Below, piece after piece: positions 46,602 through 57,745 of a DNA stretch of 64,000 bases. Position 1 is the first letter of the stretch. Every line of letters begins with the position of its first letter. The notes beneath the pieces are model-generated. The model made no database searches, had not been told where the DNA came from, and worked only from the letters and a program-made list of their open reading frames with translations. A program made the translations under genes and the position numbers. This stretch comes from Metellina segmentata (taxonomy: Eukaryota; Arthropoda; Arachnida; Araneae; Tetragnathidae): contig OX375872.1 in assembly GCA_947359465.1 (NCBI GenBank), positions 82,454,931 to 82,518,930 on the forward strand. The letters are read 5' to 3'.

Positions 46602-46844
46602 ACTTAAAATCTATTTTCATTTAACAGTGAAATCAATATTTCATAGTTGAACTATAAGCAGCTGACATCCAAGATAAGTAATAAGCCCCTTATATAAATT
46701 GTGTTACTAATGTCCTTGGTCAAGGCATAACCTCCTAGATCAAGTCCAAGAAACCATGTTTTTCAAGTTGCACAGTGACCAACTTTCTGTTCATCCTGGA
46801 GCTGTCCCACAGAGAAACTGATAGAATCCAAAAAGAGCAATTGT

Positions 46845-46850
46845 AATAAA
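46845..46850 (+). promoter_or_regulatory. candidate COX20 polyadenylation signal
   Basis: AATAAA 244 bases after the stop codon, giving a 3' UTR of roughly 260 bases. Other AATAAA hexamers may exist nearby. Confidence 0.5.
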
Positions 46851-46870
46851 ATGCAAAAGCATTTGTTTTT

Positions 46871-47508
46871 TATTCTAGTACTTTTGCTAAAGAGCTTTTA
46901 TTTAAAAATTATATTGAACATTGATTGTTGGACATTAAAAAATTGAAAAATATAGCAGTTTGAACATTTATTTATGTTACACAAAACTTATCTTAAATGC
47001 TTACATTTTAAGTAAATAGAGTCTTACATCTGATTATTAAATCTGCAAAATGTATAGAATGTAAGGAATTAATGATTAATTTTAAACATAAACTGGAAGC
47101 CTCAGATTAAATTTTGAAAACAACTACATGATTGTATGTGTATATTTTGGCTGAAGTTAAAACTTTCTGCTAAGAAATAGAAAAGCAAACGTATCTTATT
47201 TCCTAAAACCATGCAAATCTTATTTTGTATATTTAATTACATAGGTGCCAGTATTTTACTATATTATGCAGACCAATCAACTGCACATGCACTAAAAACG
47301 GGATTTCTGAAAAGCTGTAGAAGAATCAACCATTGATTTTAATGTAAAAATGTATATTTTGTTCAGAATTGTACTCATGATCAAACAAAATATTAACCTT
47401 CTCAATAGATATTTTACATAAAAAAATTATGAAATTAATTGGAAGCGAGATTTTAAAAAGATGGTTAACCTGATCTATAACAGTTGGGTTCAATTCTACA
47501 GGAGTATA
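46871..47508. other. sequence downstream of COX20, nothing recognised
   Basis: AT-rich, with no coding signature or TE ends. Confidence 0.4.
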
Positions 47509-48670
47509 TTAAACTGAAGTGCCAGAAAAACCGGTACAGGCGAGCATATGCAAAAAGGGAGAAATACAGCTAATTAACGTAAGTCAATGCAGTCAGCAGC
47601 GCTTATATAAGACAACTGGCAGCTAGGGAAGCTGTTAGATCAGTTTCTGCTGATGCAATGGGAGGTTATCCCGATTTAATTGACTTTGAATGTGGTTTAA
47701 TAGTCAGCGCTTGTGAAATAAGGCACAGTATTTGCGAGGTAGATGAAATTTGGATTTTCTCGCACGACTATTGCAAGAGTCTATAGTCAATATAAAGAAG
47801 CAAAAAATGACATCAAATCTCCAACATGTGAGGGATGGAAAAAGACCCTGAAGGAATGGGACCATCGACTGCTCAGCAGAATCGTTTCACAAGATAGACG
47901 TGCAACATTGCCTCAAATTGCTACAGATTTCAATGTTGGGGTATTAACTAATGTCAACATGCGAACTGTGCAATGATAAGGGTATTTGGAGCCAAAGGCC
48001 CAGTCAAGTACCTTTGATGACTGGAAGGCACAAAGCTATTCGCCTCGGCTCGCCGGCACTGCCATTAGACTGTTGAAGACTGGAAAAACGTTGCCTGGTC
48101 TGCATTCTCCCTTCCTGTTGTAGCGGGTATGGAGAAAACCCCATGAAGTCATGGATCCTGCAGGCCAACAGGGATTGTTCAAGCTGGTAGAGGGAGTGAT
48201 GGTATGGAGCGTGTGTAGTTGGCATGATTTGGGACCCCTGGTACATCTAGAGACTGCCTTGACAGGTGACCGGTACTTCAGCATCCTTTCTGATCACTTA
48301 ACCTATACATGCCATGTCTGCATTCCTACGGGCTTGGAAAATTTCAGTAGGACACCACACACATCTAAAGTAGCTACAGGAACACTCTTCTGAGTCCTTT
48401 GTTGGCCACCAAATTCCCCCCCCCCCAACATGAACATTATTGAGCATATCTGGAATGCTATAAAGCAGGCTGTACAACACAGATCTGCATCACCTCACAC
48501 CCCTTCGCAATTGTGGACTGCCCATCAAGATTCATGGTGTGCTCTGCCTTTAAGATACCTTCACACATTAGTGGAGTCCATGCAACGTTGTGTTACGACA
48601 GTTCTGAGTGGCCGGGGTGGGCCTACAGATATTAGGTGGATGTACCAGTTTTTCTGGCCCTTCAGTTTAC
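47509..48670 (+). mobile_element. Tc1-like element, third family
   Basis: TA duplications at 47507-47508 and 48671-48672. Ends are TTAAACTGAAGTGCCAGAAA and, reverse complement, GTAAACTGAAGGGCCAGAAA. Length 1162 bp. The family is distinct from the 1544 and 56536 elements. Confidence 0.85.
47743..48640 (+). pseudogene. Tc1-like transposase, several frameshifts
   Basis: The N-terminal part (47743-47976) FSRTTIARVYSQYKEAKNDI and SRIVSQDRRATLPQIATDFN is the paired-type HTH region. The central part (48151-48393) has GVMVWSVCSWHDLGPLV. Near 48345-48420 shifted frames read FQQDN-like and HTSKVATG. The last part (48430-48696) MNIIEHIWNAIKQAVQHRSA contains the third catalytic position, with LVESMQRCVTTVLSGRGGPT at the C-terminus. 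No single open frame. A C-run at 48417-48427 interrupts it. Confidence 0.8.
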
Positions 48671-48672
48671 TA

Positions 48673-49359
48673 TACAAATCATTACTTAGCTTGTAATTTG
48701 TAATCACCCACAATTTTTGAAGAAAAGACTTGACCCTAATTTTTTAGTAAATTCCAAATAGATAGTTTTTAGTAAATTCCGAATTTTGATACTTAACAGA
48801 AAAATAAGTATGACATATCTTCAAGGTCCTTTTAGTGACAGATTTGAGTGTTAGCAAGAACATTTATTATATTGAAAAGTGAATAGACTTGTGTCAGATT
48901 TAATAAAGCCAGTTGATAATAACGTTTTTACTTGGGTTTAAAGGTTTTCATAACAGTGGAATACAATGCAAATTCTTTAAGCCAGGAAATATTAAACTGT
49001 TTTAGGTCCAATTATGAAAAATCAAAACTACATAATTGAAGTTTAGCAGTCTTTAATTTGTCTTAATATATTTAATACTTAGAGCATATAAAAGGCAGGG
49101 CTGCCATAGGTGACTTTTTACTTTTAGTTTTCAACCTCAGCAACTGGGTATCTTTTAAAGCTAAATTACATCAAAAGCTACTAATTTCAAAAGTGTGACT
49201 TTTTTAGAAAATTGAGCAAAGGTCAATGAAAATAACAGCACGAATCATTACTGTCCCAAATTTATCTTTCTACTTCATAGAGAATAAATTTGACATGCAC
49301 TGTAGTAGTACAAAATATTTTGGTAAATATGTCAACTTTCTTATTGCCTTAATGAGGCA
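48673..49359. other. nothing recognised
   Basis: AT-rich sequence between the Tc1-like element and the composite Helitron, without recognised features. Confidence 0.4.
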
Positions 49360-50381
49360 TCTCTAATATTATGTAAAGGAAGTGTGTCTGTCTGTGAGGA
49401 GTGTCCTGACGAATCTATGGCACTTACAATAATAAAATTTGGCACACAGGTAGTCTGAATATTTTGCAATTTTTCTGTCCCGCCTCAATTTTAAAATTTT
49501 ATCTAGAACATTTAAAAATTAATTTATTGGAATTTAATTATTATTATTTTCCTAAGACTGACAACACCATAAAGAAATGACAGATTCTAAATGTATTTTT
49601 TCCGCTTTCGTTTGATTCTTCTGGGAACAATTTGTCCGCAGACTAAAAAAAAAAAAAAATTTAACACTTTTTTCTATCTCCTATATCGTTAAAGATAGAG
49701 TAAAAATTTCAACTTGTTTGGACTATGCCGAAAATATTTCACTAGAGCGACACCTAAAAATAATTTTCTTTAAATAAATAATTTTTTACCACACGAATTT
49801 GACTTTCGCGATCGAGAAATCAGATTCCATTTCCTGCGCGTAAACGATAGGAAGCAAAACAAAAAAATATGTATAGAAGACTAGCTTGTAGGGGAAGTTA
49901 AATATTTCGGAACCATACATGGAAGACATTGAAACGACTACGTTTCTGCTTGTAGGTGTTGAGGGGGAAAGAGAAAGTAAACCCATTTTTCGTATCTATG
50001 AAGGGTGGATGTTTCAGAAGAGGAATTTGAGATCACCGTACTCAAATGCATCGACTAAATTCGCTGTGGTTGAAAAAGGCTAATTCTGTGTTACCAAAGA
50101 CCATGTCAAATCAATTTTACCTACTCCAATCTGTAGCAAAGAAAGCCGTAAAGAAATTTTCCGATTTGAGGGCACTGTTATTGTGTAAGAAATGTAATGT
50201 GTTTTTTTTCGTACCTAAGTTTGTATTTTTTAATTTTTATTTATGTATATATTTTTTAATTTTTTTGTTTTTTACACTAAATTCAATCTTTGTTCAGTAA
50301 ATGTTCGAATTATTTAGAAGTTAATCTCATGATCAATGCAACTTTCAAGTGTCACTATATTTTGATGTGGTAAGAAGTGGG

Positions 50382-50566
50382 TAATGGTAATTTTAGTTAA
50401 CGTCGTACTAGAGCAACACAACGGGCTATTGACGACGGTCCGGGATCAGTCCCCTAAGGGAAAGGTCAGAGGACAACAACTCGTAATTTTGAACCAAGGT
50501 CAGATGACGAAGCAACACCTGAGCTGGCACCCCACTCTCCAAACTTCAACACCAACAAAACGTGAA
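50382..50566 (-). mobile_element. SINE copy, 5'-truncated, minus orientation
   Basis: Flanked by a perfect 14-bp duplication TGGTAAGAAGTGGG at 50368-50381 and 50567-50580. The sequence is the reverse complement of the 3' domain of the full-length SINE at 51578-51902 (shared GTTAACGTCGTACTAGAGCA and GGGCTATTGACGACGGTCCG). Confidence 0.88.
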
Positions 50567-51319
50567 TGGTAAGAAGTGGGAGTGTTTGATAAATGTAAAA
50601 ATCAAAACGGAGTTATTGTTAACATGGTATTAGAAGGGTAAAAATACCATTGGAGTTCCTTCTACTGCCATGACTAATGCTCATGCTGTCAGTATTCAAT
50701 ATCACGAGGAAAATCGTTGTTTACAATCACCCCTACTTTCAGGGGTCATTGTAAACAGCCGAGTACGGTGTTAAATTTCTTTTCTTGAATCTTCGTACTG
50801 ATTAAATCTCAAAGTAGAATAGTGACAAGTTAGTTTAGTAGGGTGAACAATGTTTAATTACTTTATTAAGAGTTTGAAAATAGGGATTGAAAGTGAACAT
50901 TCAAATTATGTTTACAATTACCCTTCCTTACCCTATAACTTTTTATTTTTGCAACACGAATATAGGCGCATTAGACAATGACGTCACGACTTTTGTGTCC
51001 TTTGGATTCGTCCCCGCGATAGTTTTTGGTAGGTATTTAATTAACGTCGCACCGGACAAACACAATGGGCTCTTTCACCAGGTTTTGGAATTGCGTAACA
51101 ATTACCGGGGATTGGCGACCGTTATTCTATTTTATCTCAGCGATCGTTATATATAGAATACAAATTTCAACGGATTTGAAATCTGCATGAAATTTTACAT
51201 TAGATCTATACTTTATACATTTGATTTTCTTTTTAAAAATAACCTTTCAATTGAATATCTTATATTTTAGCAAGAGATTGTGACATCACGCTTATTGGAT
51301 CTCTTCACAATTAAATGGG

Positions 51320-51437
51320 TAGTTGGTAATTTTTAGTTAACGTCGTACTAGAGCAACACAGCGGGCTATTGACGACGGTCCGGGATCAATCCCTTAAGGG
51401 AAAGATCCGAGGACAACACCTCGTAATTTTGAACCAC
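51320..51437 (-). mobile_element. SINE copy, 5'-truncated, minus orientation
   Basis: A perfect 14-bp duplication CACAATTAAATGGG at 51306-51319 and 51438-51451. The 118 bp match the last third of the 51578-51902 SINE in reverse. It is inserted inside Helitron-derived sequence. Confidence 0.88.
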
Positions 51438-51577
51438 CACAATTAAATGGGAATGCGTAGCAATCACCACCGGGGTTGGCGAGCAGTGGTCACACCTGAC
51501 CCCACGAAAAGAACCGTCACGGGCAAGGAAATTTTACATTAGATCGATACCTTATACATTTGATTTCCTATAAAATA

Positions 51578-51902
51578 GCCGACCAACCGGTATAGCGGTT
51601 AAGGTGTTAGCCTCTAGATAGGAAGGTTCCTGGTTCGAATCCGGGTGCGGGCATGGATGTTTGTAAACGTATGGTGTAGAGGCGGCTGGTGCACCTTAAA
51701 TCTGTCGTGGCCGAAAGTCCTCACGTTGGGTTGGCGTGGAAGTTTGGAGAGTGGGGTGCCAGCTCAGGTGTTGCTTCGTCATCTGACCGTGGTTCAAAAT
51801 TACGAGGTGTTGTTCTCGAATCTTTCCCTTAAGGGACTGATTCCGGACCGTCGTCAATAGCCCGTTGTGTTGCTCTAGTACGACGTTAACTAAAAATTAC
51901 CA
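51578..51902 (+). mobile_element. full-length tRNA-derived SINE, 325 bp
   Basis: Flanked by a perfect 13-bp duplication TTCCTATAAAATA at 51565-51577 and 51903-51915. The 5' head is tRNA-like, with an A box TAGCGGTTAAGG (51593-51604) and a perfect B box GGTTCGAATCC (51632-51642) 27 bases downstream, ending GGGTGCGGGC. The 3' body has a CCCTTAAGGG palindrome and ends TTAACTAAAAATTACCA. There is no poly-A tail; the 3' end is AT-rich, so the partner LINE is unknown. Transcription would be by RNA polymerase III. Confidence 0.9.
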
Positions 51903-52075
51903 TTCCTATAAAATAATTTTTCAATTGAATATTTATATTTTCGCAAGAGATTGTGACGTTACGCCGATTGGATCTCTTATCAACTCGAATTTGTCCCCAT
52001 TTGACCTTGACGAGGTTCGTAGTAATCACCGGGGGTAACGAGCAGTGGTCACACTTGACCCCACGCAGTGACTAG

Positions 52076-52547
52076 TGGGTGTATAAGCTCATGATTTAAT
52101 TCATTTTATTTCAAGCTACGCCAAGGGCTTTTCCCAATTTCTGCATAAAGCAGTGTTTTGAAGAACCAGAGTTTAGGATAGGGTATTTGCATTTTGTATC
52201 CTTTTCTGGTTGGTAGTTTGAAGACTTCCTAAAAGTTTGTAATATTAGACTAAATGGGATCAAATTACCTACATTCATTGGATAATTATTAGATCATTAA
52301 GCACGCAATTATTTCTTGAGAATTTCCTAGTTTTGAAAATTTAAAACAGTGTTAAACTTTTATACAATTTTTATTGTTCCATGTTTCAATTTAATTTTTA
52401 ATTGTTTGAGACTCAAAACTTTATATTGATACCTTCTTCCTTCGAATGGAAGCAGACCCCTCCGTACCGAGTTATTGAAAACCCACAGCGGATTAGCCGA
52501 AGCTAGGGAAAGCCTCTAATGAGATTATATTGATACCAAACGTTATA
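52076..52547. other. nothing recognised
   Basis: Non-repetitive AT-rich sequence. A GC-richer patch at 52440-52520 (ACCGAGTTATTGAAAACCCA) was not assigned. Confidence 0.35.
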
Positions 52548-52631
52548 CACTTTATAACAAAAAAAATCGACGCATCAAGAAGGAATCATCAAATTGCTTT
52601 GAAATTTCGTATACAAAAATGTTTTGACCAA

Positions 52632-54332
52632 CCAAGGCTAAACTTGATCGTAACCGTAGGTTGTACAGGCTGAATCATTACCCAAAAGATCAAAAGAGCC
52701 GACGTAACTGAAAGTTTCCAACTCTTACCGCTTGAGAGCGCTGTCCTACCAAGAAAAGCAGGTTGTTTACCATTGGATTGCATAGAAATCGTGTTCTGTA
52801 TTCGCAGTATTTTCGATATAGTGATTATTTTAAAGCCTTAAATCAGTAAAAACTTGATAGAGACAATGGTGAACTGTTGTGTGCCGTTTTGTACGTCTTA
52901 TCATACTCGTAGCAAGAAGTTTCAAGAGCAAGTAGGGGAATATGTATCATACCATGAGTTCCCCAGCGACTCGATCCTTCGAGCACAGTGGTTGGAAACA
53001 ATCTCTAGATATAACAAAGAAATTATTCATGAAAAGACACAATATTTACATTTTCTAAAAGCAGATATTATATTTAAAAATTTGTCTTCACAGTTTTTTT
53101 AATACATGCATATTAAAAATTTTTTAATTAAAAATGATCATTTTTTGAATTTATAATTTATAAAAACACTTATATTTTATAACATATCAATAATTTTTAA
53201 AATAGCTGAAGACAAATTCTTTTGAAGAATATACATACCAAATTTCATGCAATTATCTTGAATAGATTTTGAGTAATATCATTTTAAAGTTGGGAAAAGT
53301 GTGAAAAATCCATCATGGAGAAAAATCACCTTAAAAGTTTCATTAATGAAAATCATTTACAAAAGTGTTGATTACTCCGAGTACGTAAGTAAATGCGTTA
53401 ATGTCTTCAGACCTTTGGTTAAGGTTTATTTTGGCTAATGGTACCTTTTTACGGTACAATTTGCATGCAATTGTACTTTTGTTAGCAGTTTTTCGTATAA
53501 GTCGACATATTTTTCGTTTCAAAACTTTGACAGCTATCAAAACGTTCTTTTGTTTATAACTTCGGTTCTACTTAAGATATCATAAAATTGGTGTCAAACA
53601 AAAGAATCAAATTTCAAATTTTTTGAGAATATAAAACAAAAAAAGACTTTTTGAAGGGTTTTTTGTGTTTCAACCCCCCTCCCCCTCCCCCCCCCCCTTA
53701 AATAAATCTATCTTAAAACTTTATAGTAAATGCTTCATTTTAAGTATCCCAAATTTCACTCTGAACATTGCTTTTAGGCAGAATAAATAAAAAAATATAT
53801 ATAAATACTCATTTACTTGAATTAACATTACATGTTGTCTGAGATTTTGTTTATGATCAATTTTATGAATAATGTATCATTAATTAGTGTGGCTAACTAA
53901 TGGTAGTAAATAATACTGTAATATTTTCAATTATTCATTCCCCCCCCTCCCTCAAGTCCTAAAATTGTTTTTAATCTACTAAGGATTCTTGTACCTGATA
54001 GCTAATATATGCTATAAGAAATTTTTTTGTTTAGTCTAAGAAGGGTAACAAAAATTCTTTTTGAAAAGAAATATTAAAACATATTTGTAATCAATTTTCT
54101 AAAAACCGAAAAAACTACCAAGAGTGGAATGTTTTTAGGATTTGATAACTTTTCACATATTTTATTTTCAATAAAATCTAGCTTTCTCCCTGTTAAAAAA
54201 CATGCGGATCCCCGCGATCCGTTTTCAAGATTGCTTCCACTAGATGGCGCTGGCAACCTACCGTTCTAGTGTTACATCCCGAATAGCGCAATGAACAAGC
54301 CTGATCAGACACGGAATCCAGTTAAGCCTTGG
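52632..54332 (+). mobile_element. THAP-domain-bearing DNA element, 1.7 kb
   Basis: Inserted between the left TIR and the transposase gene of Tc1 copy 2. Ends CCAAGGCTAAACT and, reverse complement, CCAAGGCTTAACT. ACCAA flanks it at 52627-52631 and 54333-54337. The uninterrupted site is visible in copy 1 (TTGACCAAATATAC). It encodes a THAP-like finger near its left end. The rest is non-coding, with C-runs at 53676-53698 and 53940. Superfamily unresolved: THAP occurs in P, Kolobok and others. Confidence 0.75.
52866..53102 (+). pseudogene. THAP zinc-finger N-terminal fragment
   Basis: From ATG 52866: MVNCCVPFCTSYHTRSKKFQ, then SYHEFPSDSILRAQWLETIS. This is the start of a C2CH THAP domain (first Cys pair, then the HxFP and W blocks). 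The later Cys and His ligands and the AVPTF box are absent, and the frame runs into AT-rich sequence. Probably exon 1 or a truncated gene of the host element. An intron cannot be excluded. Confidence 0.6.
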
Positions 54333-54495
54333 ACCAACTATGCAAATGATTAAAATTTGGTGTCCAATGAATGAATAGTCCTATCTCCAGCGCATCGGAA
54401 CTGCGCATCCAGCAGATGTATATAAGGAGTTGTTCTTGAACAGTTAAAAATTTCTGCTGCATTACGATTTAGGATACCTATCAACGACTGAAAAA

Positions 54496-55455
54496 ATGCC
54501 TCGCCGCAAGATTCGAGCTCATTACGAGCAACTTTCAGAGTTTGAAAGAGGTCTTGTCATTGGATTGAAAGGGGCAGGTTGGGCAAATCGGAGAATCTCT
54601 CGTCATGTGAGTCGAAGCGATGCGGCGATTAGAAGATGCTGGCAAGAGTGGGTGGACAATGTCAGATTTCAGCGTCATGGTGGTAGTGGTCGACGTAGGG
54701 CCAGAACAGATCGCGAGGACAGAGGGATTGTCAGATCAGCTGTCACAGCGCCTGATTCATCGCTATCAACCATCAGTCGTGCGACCCACACACGAGTGTC
54801 CACCATGACCATTCACAGACGGCTGAGAGAGCGAAATCTACGCTCGTACCGACCGTTACGCCACCTGCCACTCACGCCTGCACACTGTCGAGCCAGATTA
54901 CAATGGTGCTTGGCTCGATCAGGCTGGAATGATGCTGACTGGGGACGTATAGTCTTTAGCGACGAATCTCGCTTCCAACTGTGTCCTGACGATCATCGAA
55001 GACGTGTCTGGAGACGCCCAGTGCAGCGTGCCGATCCTGCTTTCACTATTGCACGCCACACGGGCCTTCAACAAGGAGTTATGGTCTGGGGTGCCATTTC
55101 CCTTGATAGCCGGATCCCTTTGGTCGTCATTAGAGGTACACTTACTGCACAGCGGTACGTTGACGACATTCTGAGACCTGTTTTGCTACCGTTCCTTTTG
55201 CAGTACCCTGGGCTTATTTTTCAGCAAGACAATGCCAGACCACATACGGCACATGTTGCTATGAACTGTCTTCAAGCTTGTCAAACACTTCCGTGGCCAG
55301 CCAGATCACCAGATCTCTCTCCCATCGAGCAAGTCTGGGATATGATGGGAAGGCGACTGCATCCGGTAGGGAATGTTGATGACAATTGGAGCAAATTTGG
55401 TAAGAAATACCACAGGAGACCATTCGGGAGCGGAGGCGGTTTAACACCTTATTGA
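54496..55455 (+). pseudogene. Tc1-family transposase, open but C-terminally frameshifted
   Basis: A 319-residue frame starting MPRRKIRAHYEQLSEFERGL. Paired-like HTH N-terminus, RRRVWRRP linker block, VFSDESRFQL (first catalytic Asp), QQDNARPHTAH (second Asp) and SPDLSPIEQVWDMMG (Glu), giving a DD34E set that is intact. A 10-bp deletion after NVDD (about 55384) shifts the frame, and a further deletion near 55427 removes the last conserved block (compare IQARGG in copy 1). Family length is about 340-350. The core looks younger than copy 1, but the protein lacks its normal C-terminus. Confidence 0.88.
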
Positions 55456-56535
55456 GCTCGTTACTGTAACTCTGAAATAAATCATTCAATTGTTCTGAAA
55501 TTTTAATAGTTTTCTATTCTGTACATAATTTTCCTATCCACTAATTTTTGTCTCCATCGGATAACTCCTTCTTGGTGCGTCGATTTTTTTTTTGTTATAG
55601 AGTGTATATTGAAGTATAAAAATCAGTTTATAAATTTTTTTCATTTTTCATCTTTTACTGAGACATTTTTCAAAGATTTTGCTCAAATTAACAAAAAATG
55701 AGCCACAAAAGCTTTTGGTGATAACTTGTATACATTTAGAGCCAAAATGTCATTAAAAGATTGCCAAATTTTAGTTAGTCCTATCAAAACTGTACAGTAA
55801 CCAGGGTTGGCAAATACCCGGGTTTTTTTTTAAGCACAACCCACCTGGTTTTCCATGTAAAACTGGGTTTTTTCAGAAAAAGTCCGGTTTTTTTATTTAT
55901 TTAATCCGGGTTTTTTTCAGAATTTTTTTTTTCTCATTTAACTCTTCTTTTTGAAAAAAGAAATATACTTAGTATCGAAATAGAAATTTAAAAATAAATA
56001 TTTTATCAAATTTGTTTTCGAACATTTTTTTATGAAAGTGTTCTTAAACATATTGTGGAGGTAAATAACTACTTTTGTTTTACAACCACGTCTCGTGGAT
56101 TATTAAAGAAAAAGGGGAGATTCATGCCTCAAATCCCAAATGATACACATTGGAATTCGCAAGTTGAATGCCCCCCCGTTAGCACTTTCATCAAAAACTT
56201 TCACAAATATGTTGAAATTATTAATCAAAAAGAACAGCGAGTCGACTTGAATATGGGAAGAATTGTAAGTAATGTTGAGCTGTACCGCGAAAGTTCAGCG
56301 TTACAGAAGCAATTAAGAGAAGTTTCTGTAGCTTTAGATAGGTTGCAGGCAGATTCGGCAAACTTCGCAACAGCTGTGAGGTCTGGATTGACCTCATCAT
56401 GAGTGTCGCATTGTTACCATATAAGCAACAGATACAACAAAATATAACATAATAGATCCATCATGTATATGCAACAGATTGTCAGAAGAGCAAATGAAAC
56501 GGGGAAACTTGGTTACAATCTGTGAAACCTAAATA

Positions 56536-57715
56536 CACAGTCCAGTCACATTATGTCACCACCACCTACTTTCGACGTTAACGTGAAATAACCAATGACA
56601 AAAGGCAGGTGGCGGCACATTGCAGTGGAGTGTATATAAAGGATGTCCTAGGGCATCGAAAAGCATTTCAATCGTTGGCATAATGCAGAAACATAGTGAT
56701 TTATCCGACGTCCAAAAGGGCATGATTATTGGCTTTCGGGCCAAGGGTGGAATCATTTCGGAAACGGCTAATTTTGTGAACTGTTCGCGTGCCGCCGTGG
56801 TAAAAGTGTACCGTGCATGGCAAAAGGGCACTATCCAAAATCCGCGGCGTGGCACATGTGGTGCACCACGGGCTATAGCTGACAGAGGCGAACGAAGGCT
56901 ACGGAGATGCGTTCGGGCGAATAGACGTGCAAGTGTTGAGCAACTTGAACCAAGGGGCTACCAAGAGTGTATCCTCAACAACGGTTCAGCGAACATTGCT
57001 GCGCATGGGCCTCCGCAGCAGACGCCTGGTTAATGCACCTATGCTGACTGCTGTTCAACGGCGACGAAGGCTGGAATTTGCACGCCAGTACCGCAACTGG
57101 ACGTCCACAGAGTGGCGACAGGTGGCTTTTTCCGATGAATCACGTTTTATGCTCCATCGGACAGACGAACGTTGGCGTATACGACGTAAAACGTGTGAAA
57201 GCAAACACCCTGCAACAATTGCCGGAAGGATCTAGGCTGGAGGAGGGAGCATTATGGTTTGGGGAATGTTTTCCTGGCATTCACTGGGTGCGCTCATCAT
57301 TGTGGAAGGCACGATGGATCAGCACAAGTATGCATCTGTCCTTGCGGACCATGTCCACCCCTACATGCGAATTATTTTCCCTCAGAATGATGGCATCTAC
57401 CAGCAGGACAATGCGAGGTGTCATACAGCTGACAGTGTATGCCCGTGGTTCGAAGAGCACCAGAATGAGTTTACCGTACTCTCCTGACCAGCAAACTCAC
57501 CGGATTAAAACCCAATCGAGAATGTGTGGGACCACCTCGATCGGGTTGTTCACGCCATGGATCCTCAACCGCGTAATCTAGCGCAGCTGGCCACGGCACT
57601 GGAGTCGGCATGGCTCAACATCCCAGTGAACACCTTCAGAAACTTAATTAACTGTCTTCCTGCACGTCTCGCAGCGGTCCGCTCTGCCAAAGGTGGTCAC
57701 ATTAATGTGTCTAAG
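56536..57715 (+). mobile_element. Tc1-like element, fourth family, nested in hAT
   Basis: TA at 56534-56535. Left end CACAGTCCAGTCACATTATG then TCACCACC; right end in reverse complement TTAGACACATTAATGTGACC then ACC. The outer right end is eroded, so its last bases are uncertain. Confidence 0.75.
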
Positions 57716-57745
57716 CCTTCAAAATCAAAGATAGTTGTTTTTTAA
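56684..57745 (+). pseudogene. Tc1-like transposase, multiple frameshifts
   Basis: Starts MQKHSDLSDVQKGMIIGFRA with the HTH CSRAAVVKVYRAWQKGTIQN. Frame change at about 56945 to SSTTVQRTLLRMGLRSRRLV and QVAFSDESRFMLHRTDERWR (first Asp). The next frame (57254-57487) has MVWGMFSWHSLGALIIVEGT and YQQDNARCHTAD (second Asp). The last frame (57524-57745) has MWDHLDRVVHAMDPQPRNLA, LINCLPARLAAVRSAKGGH. The Glu lies in the decayed NPIENVW segment near 57515. All three catalytic regions are recognisable but not in one frame. Confidence 0.85.

Larger units (their letters stand above)
49360..52075 (+). mobile_element. composite Helitron family 1 region with SINE insertions
   Basis: The 5' end reads A|TCTCTAATATTATGTAAAGG at 49359/49360. 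The 3' end is CCACGCAGTGACTAG|T at 52075. In between lie fragments of the family body (49360-49880, 51160-51319, 51452-51577, 51916-52075), a second 3' region at 51476-51530 (GACCCCACGAAAAGAACCGT), two SINEs directly inside the body and a third in unassigned DNA at 50382-50566. Rearranged, possibly two or more overlapping insertions. Stretch 49890-50367 not recognised. Confidence 0.6.
52548..55604 (+). mobile_element. Tc1-like transposon, copy 2, with nested insertion
   Basis: Ends CACTTTATAACAAAAAAAAT and, reverse complement, CACTCTATAACAAAAAAAAA, then TCGACGCA. TA duplications at 52546-52547 and 55605-55606. Removing the insert at 52632-54332 and one 5-bp duplication leaves about 1351 bp, collinear with the 1544-2941 copy. 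Confidence 0.92.

Noticed and set aside
51578..51650. Functional tRNA gene
   Set aside because: A and B boxes are good, but the acceptor and anticodon stems do not form a full cloverleaf, and the unit is part of a 325-bp SINE with a target duplication.
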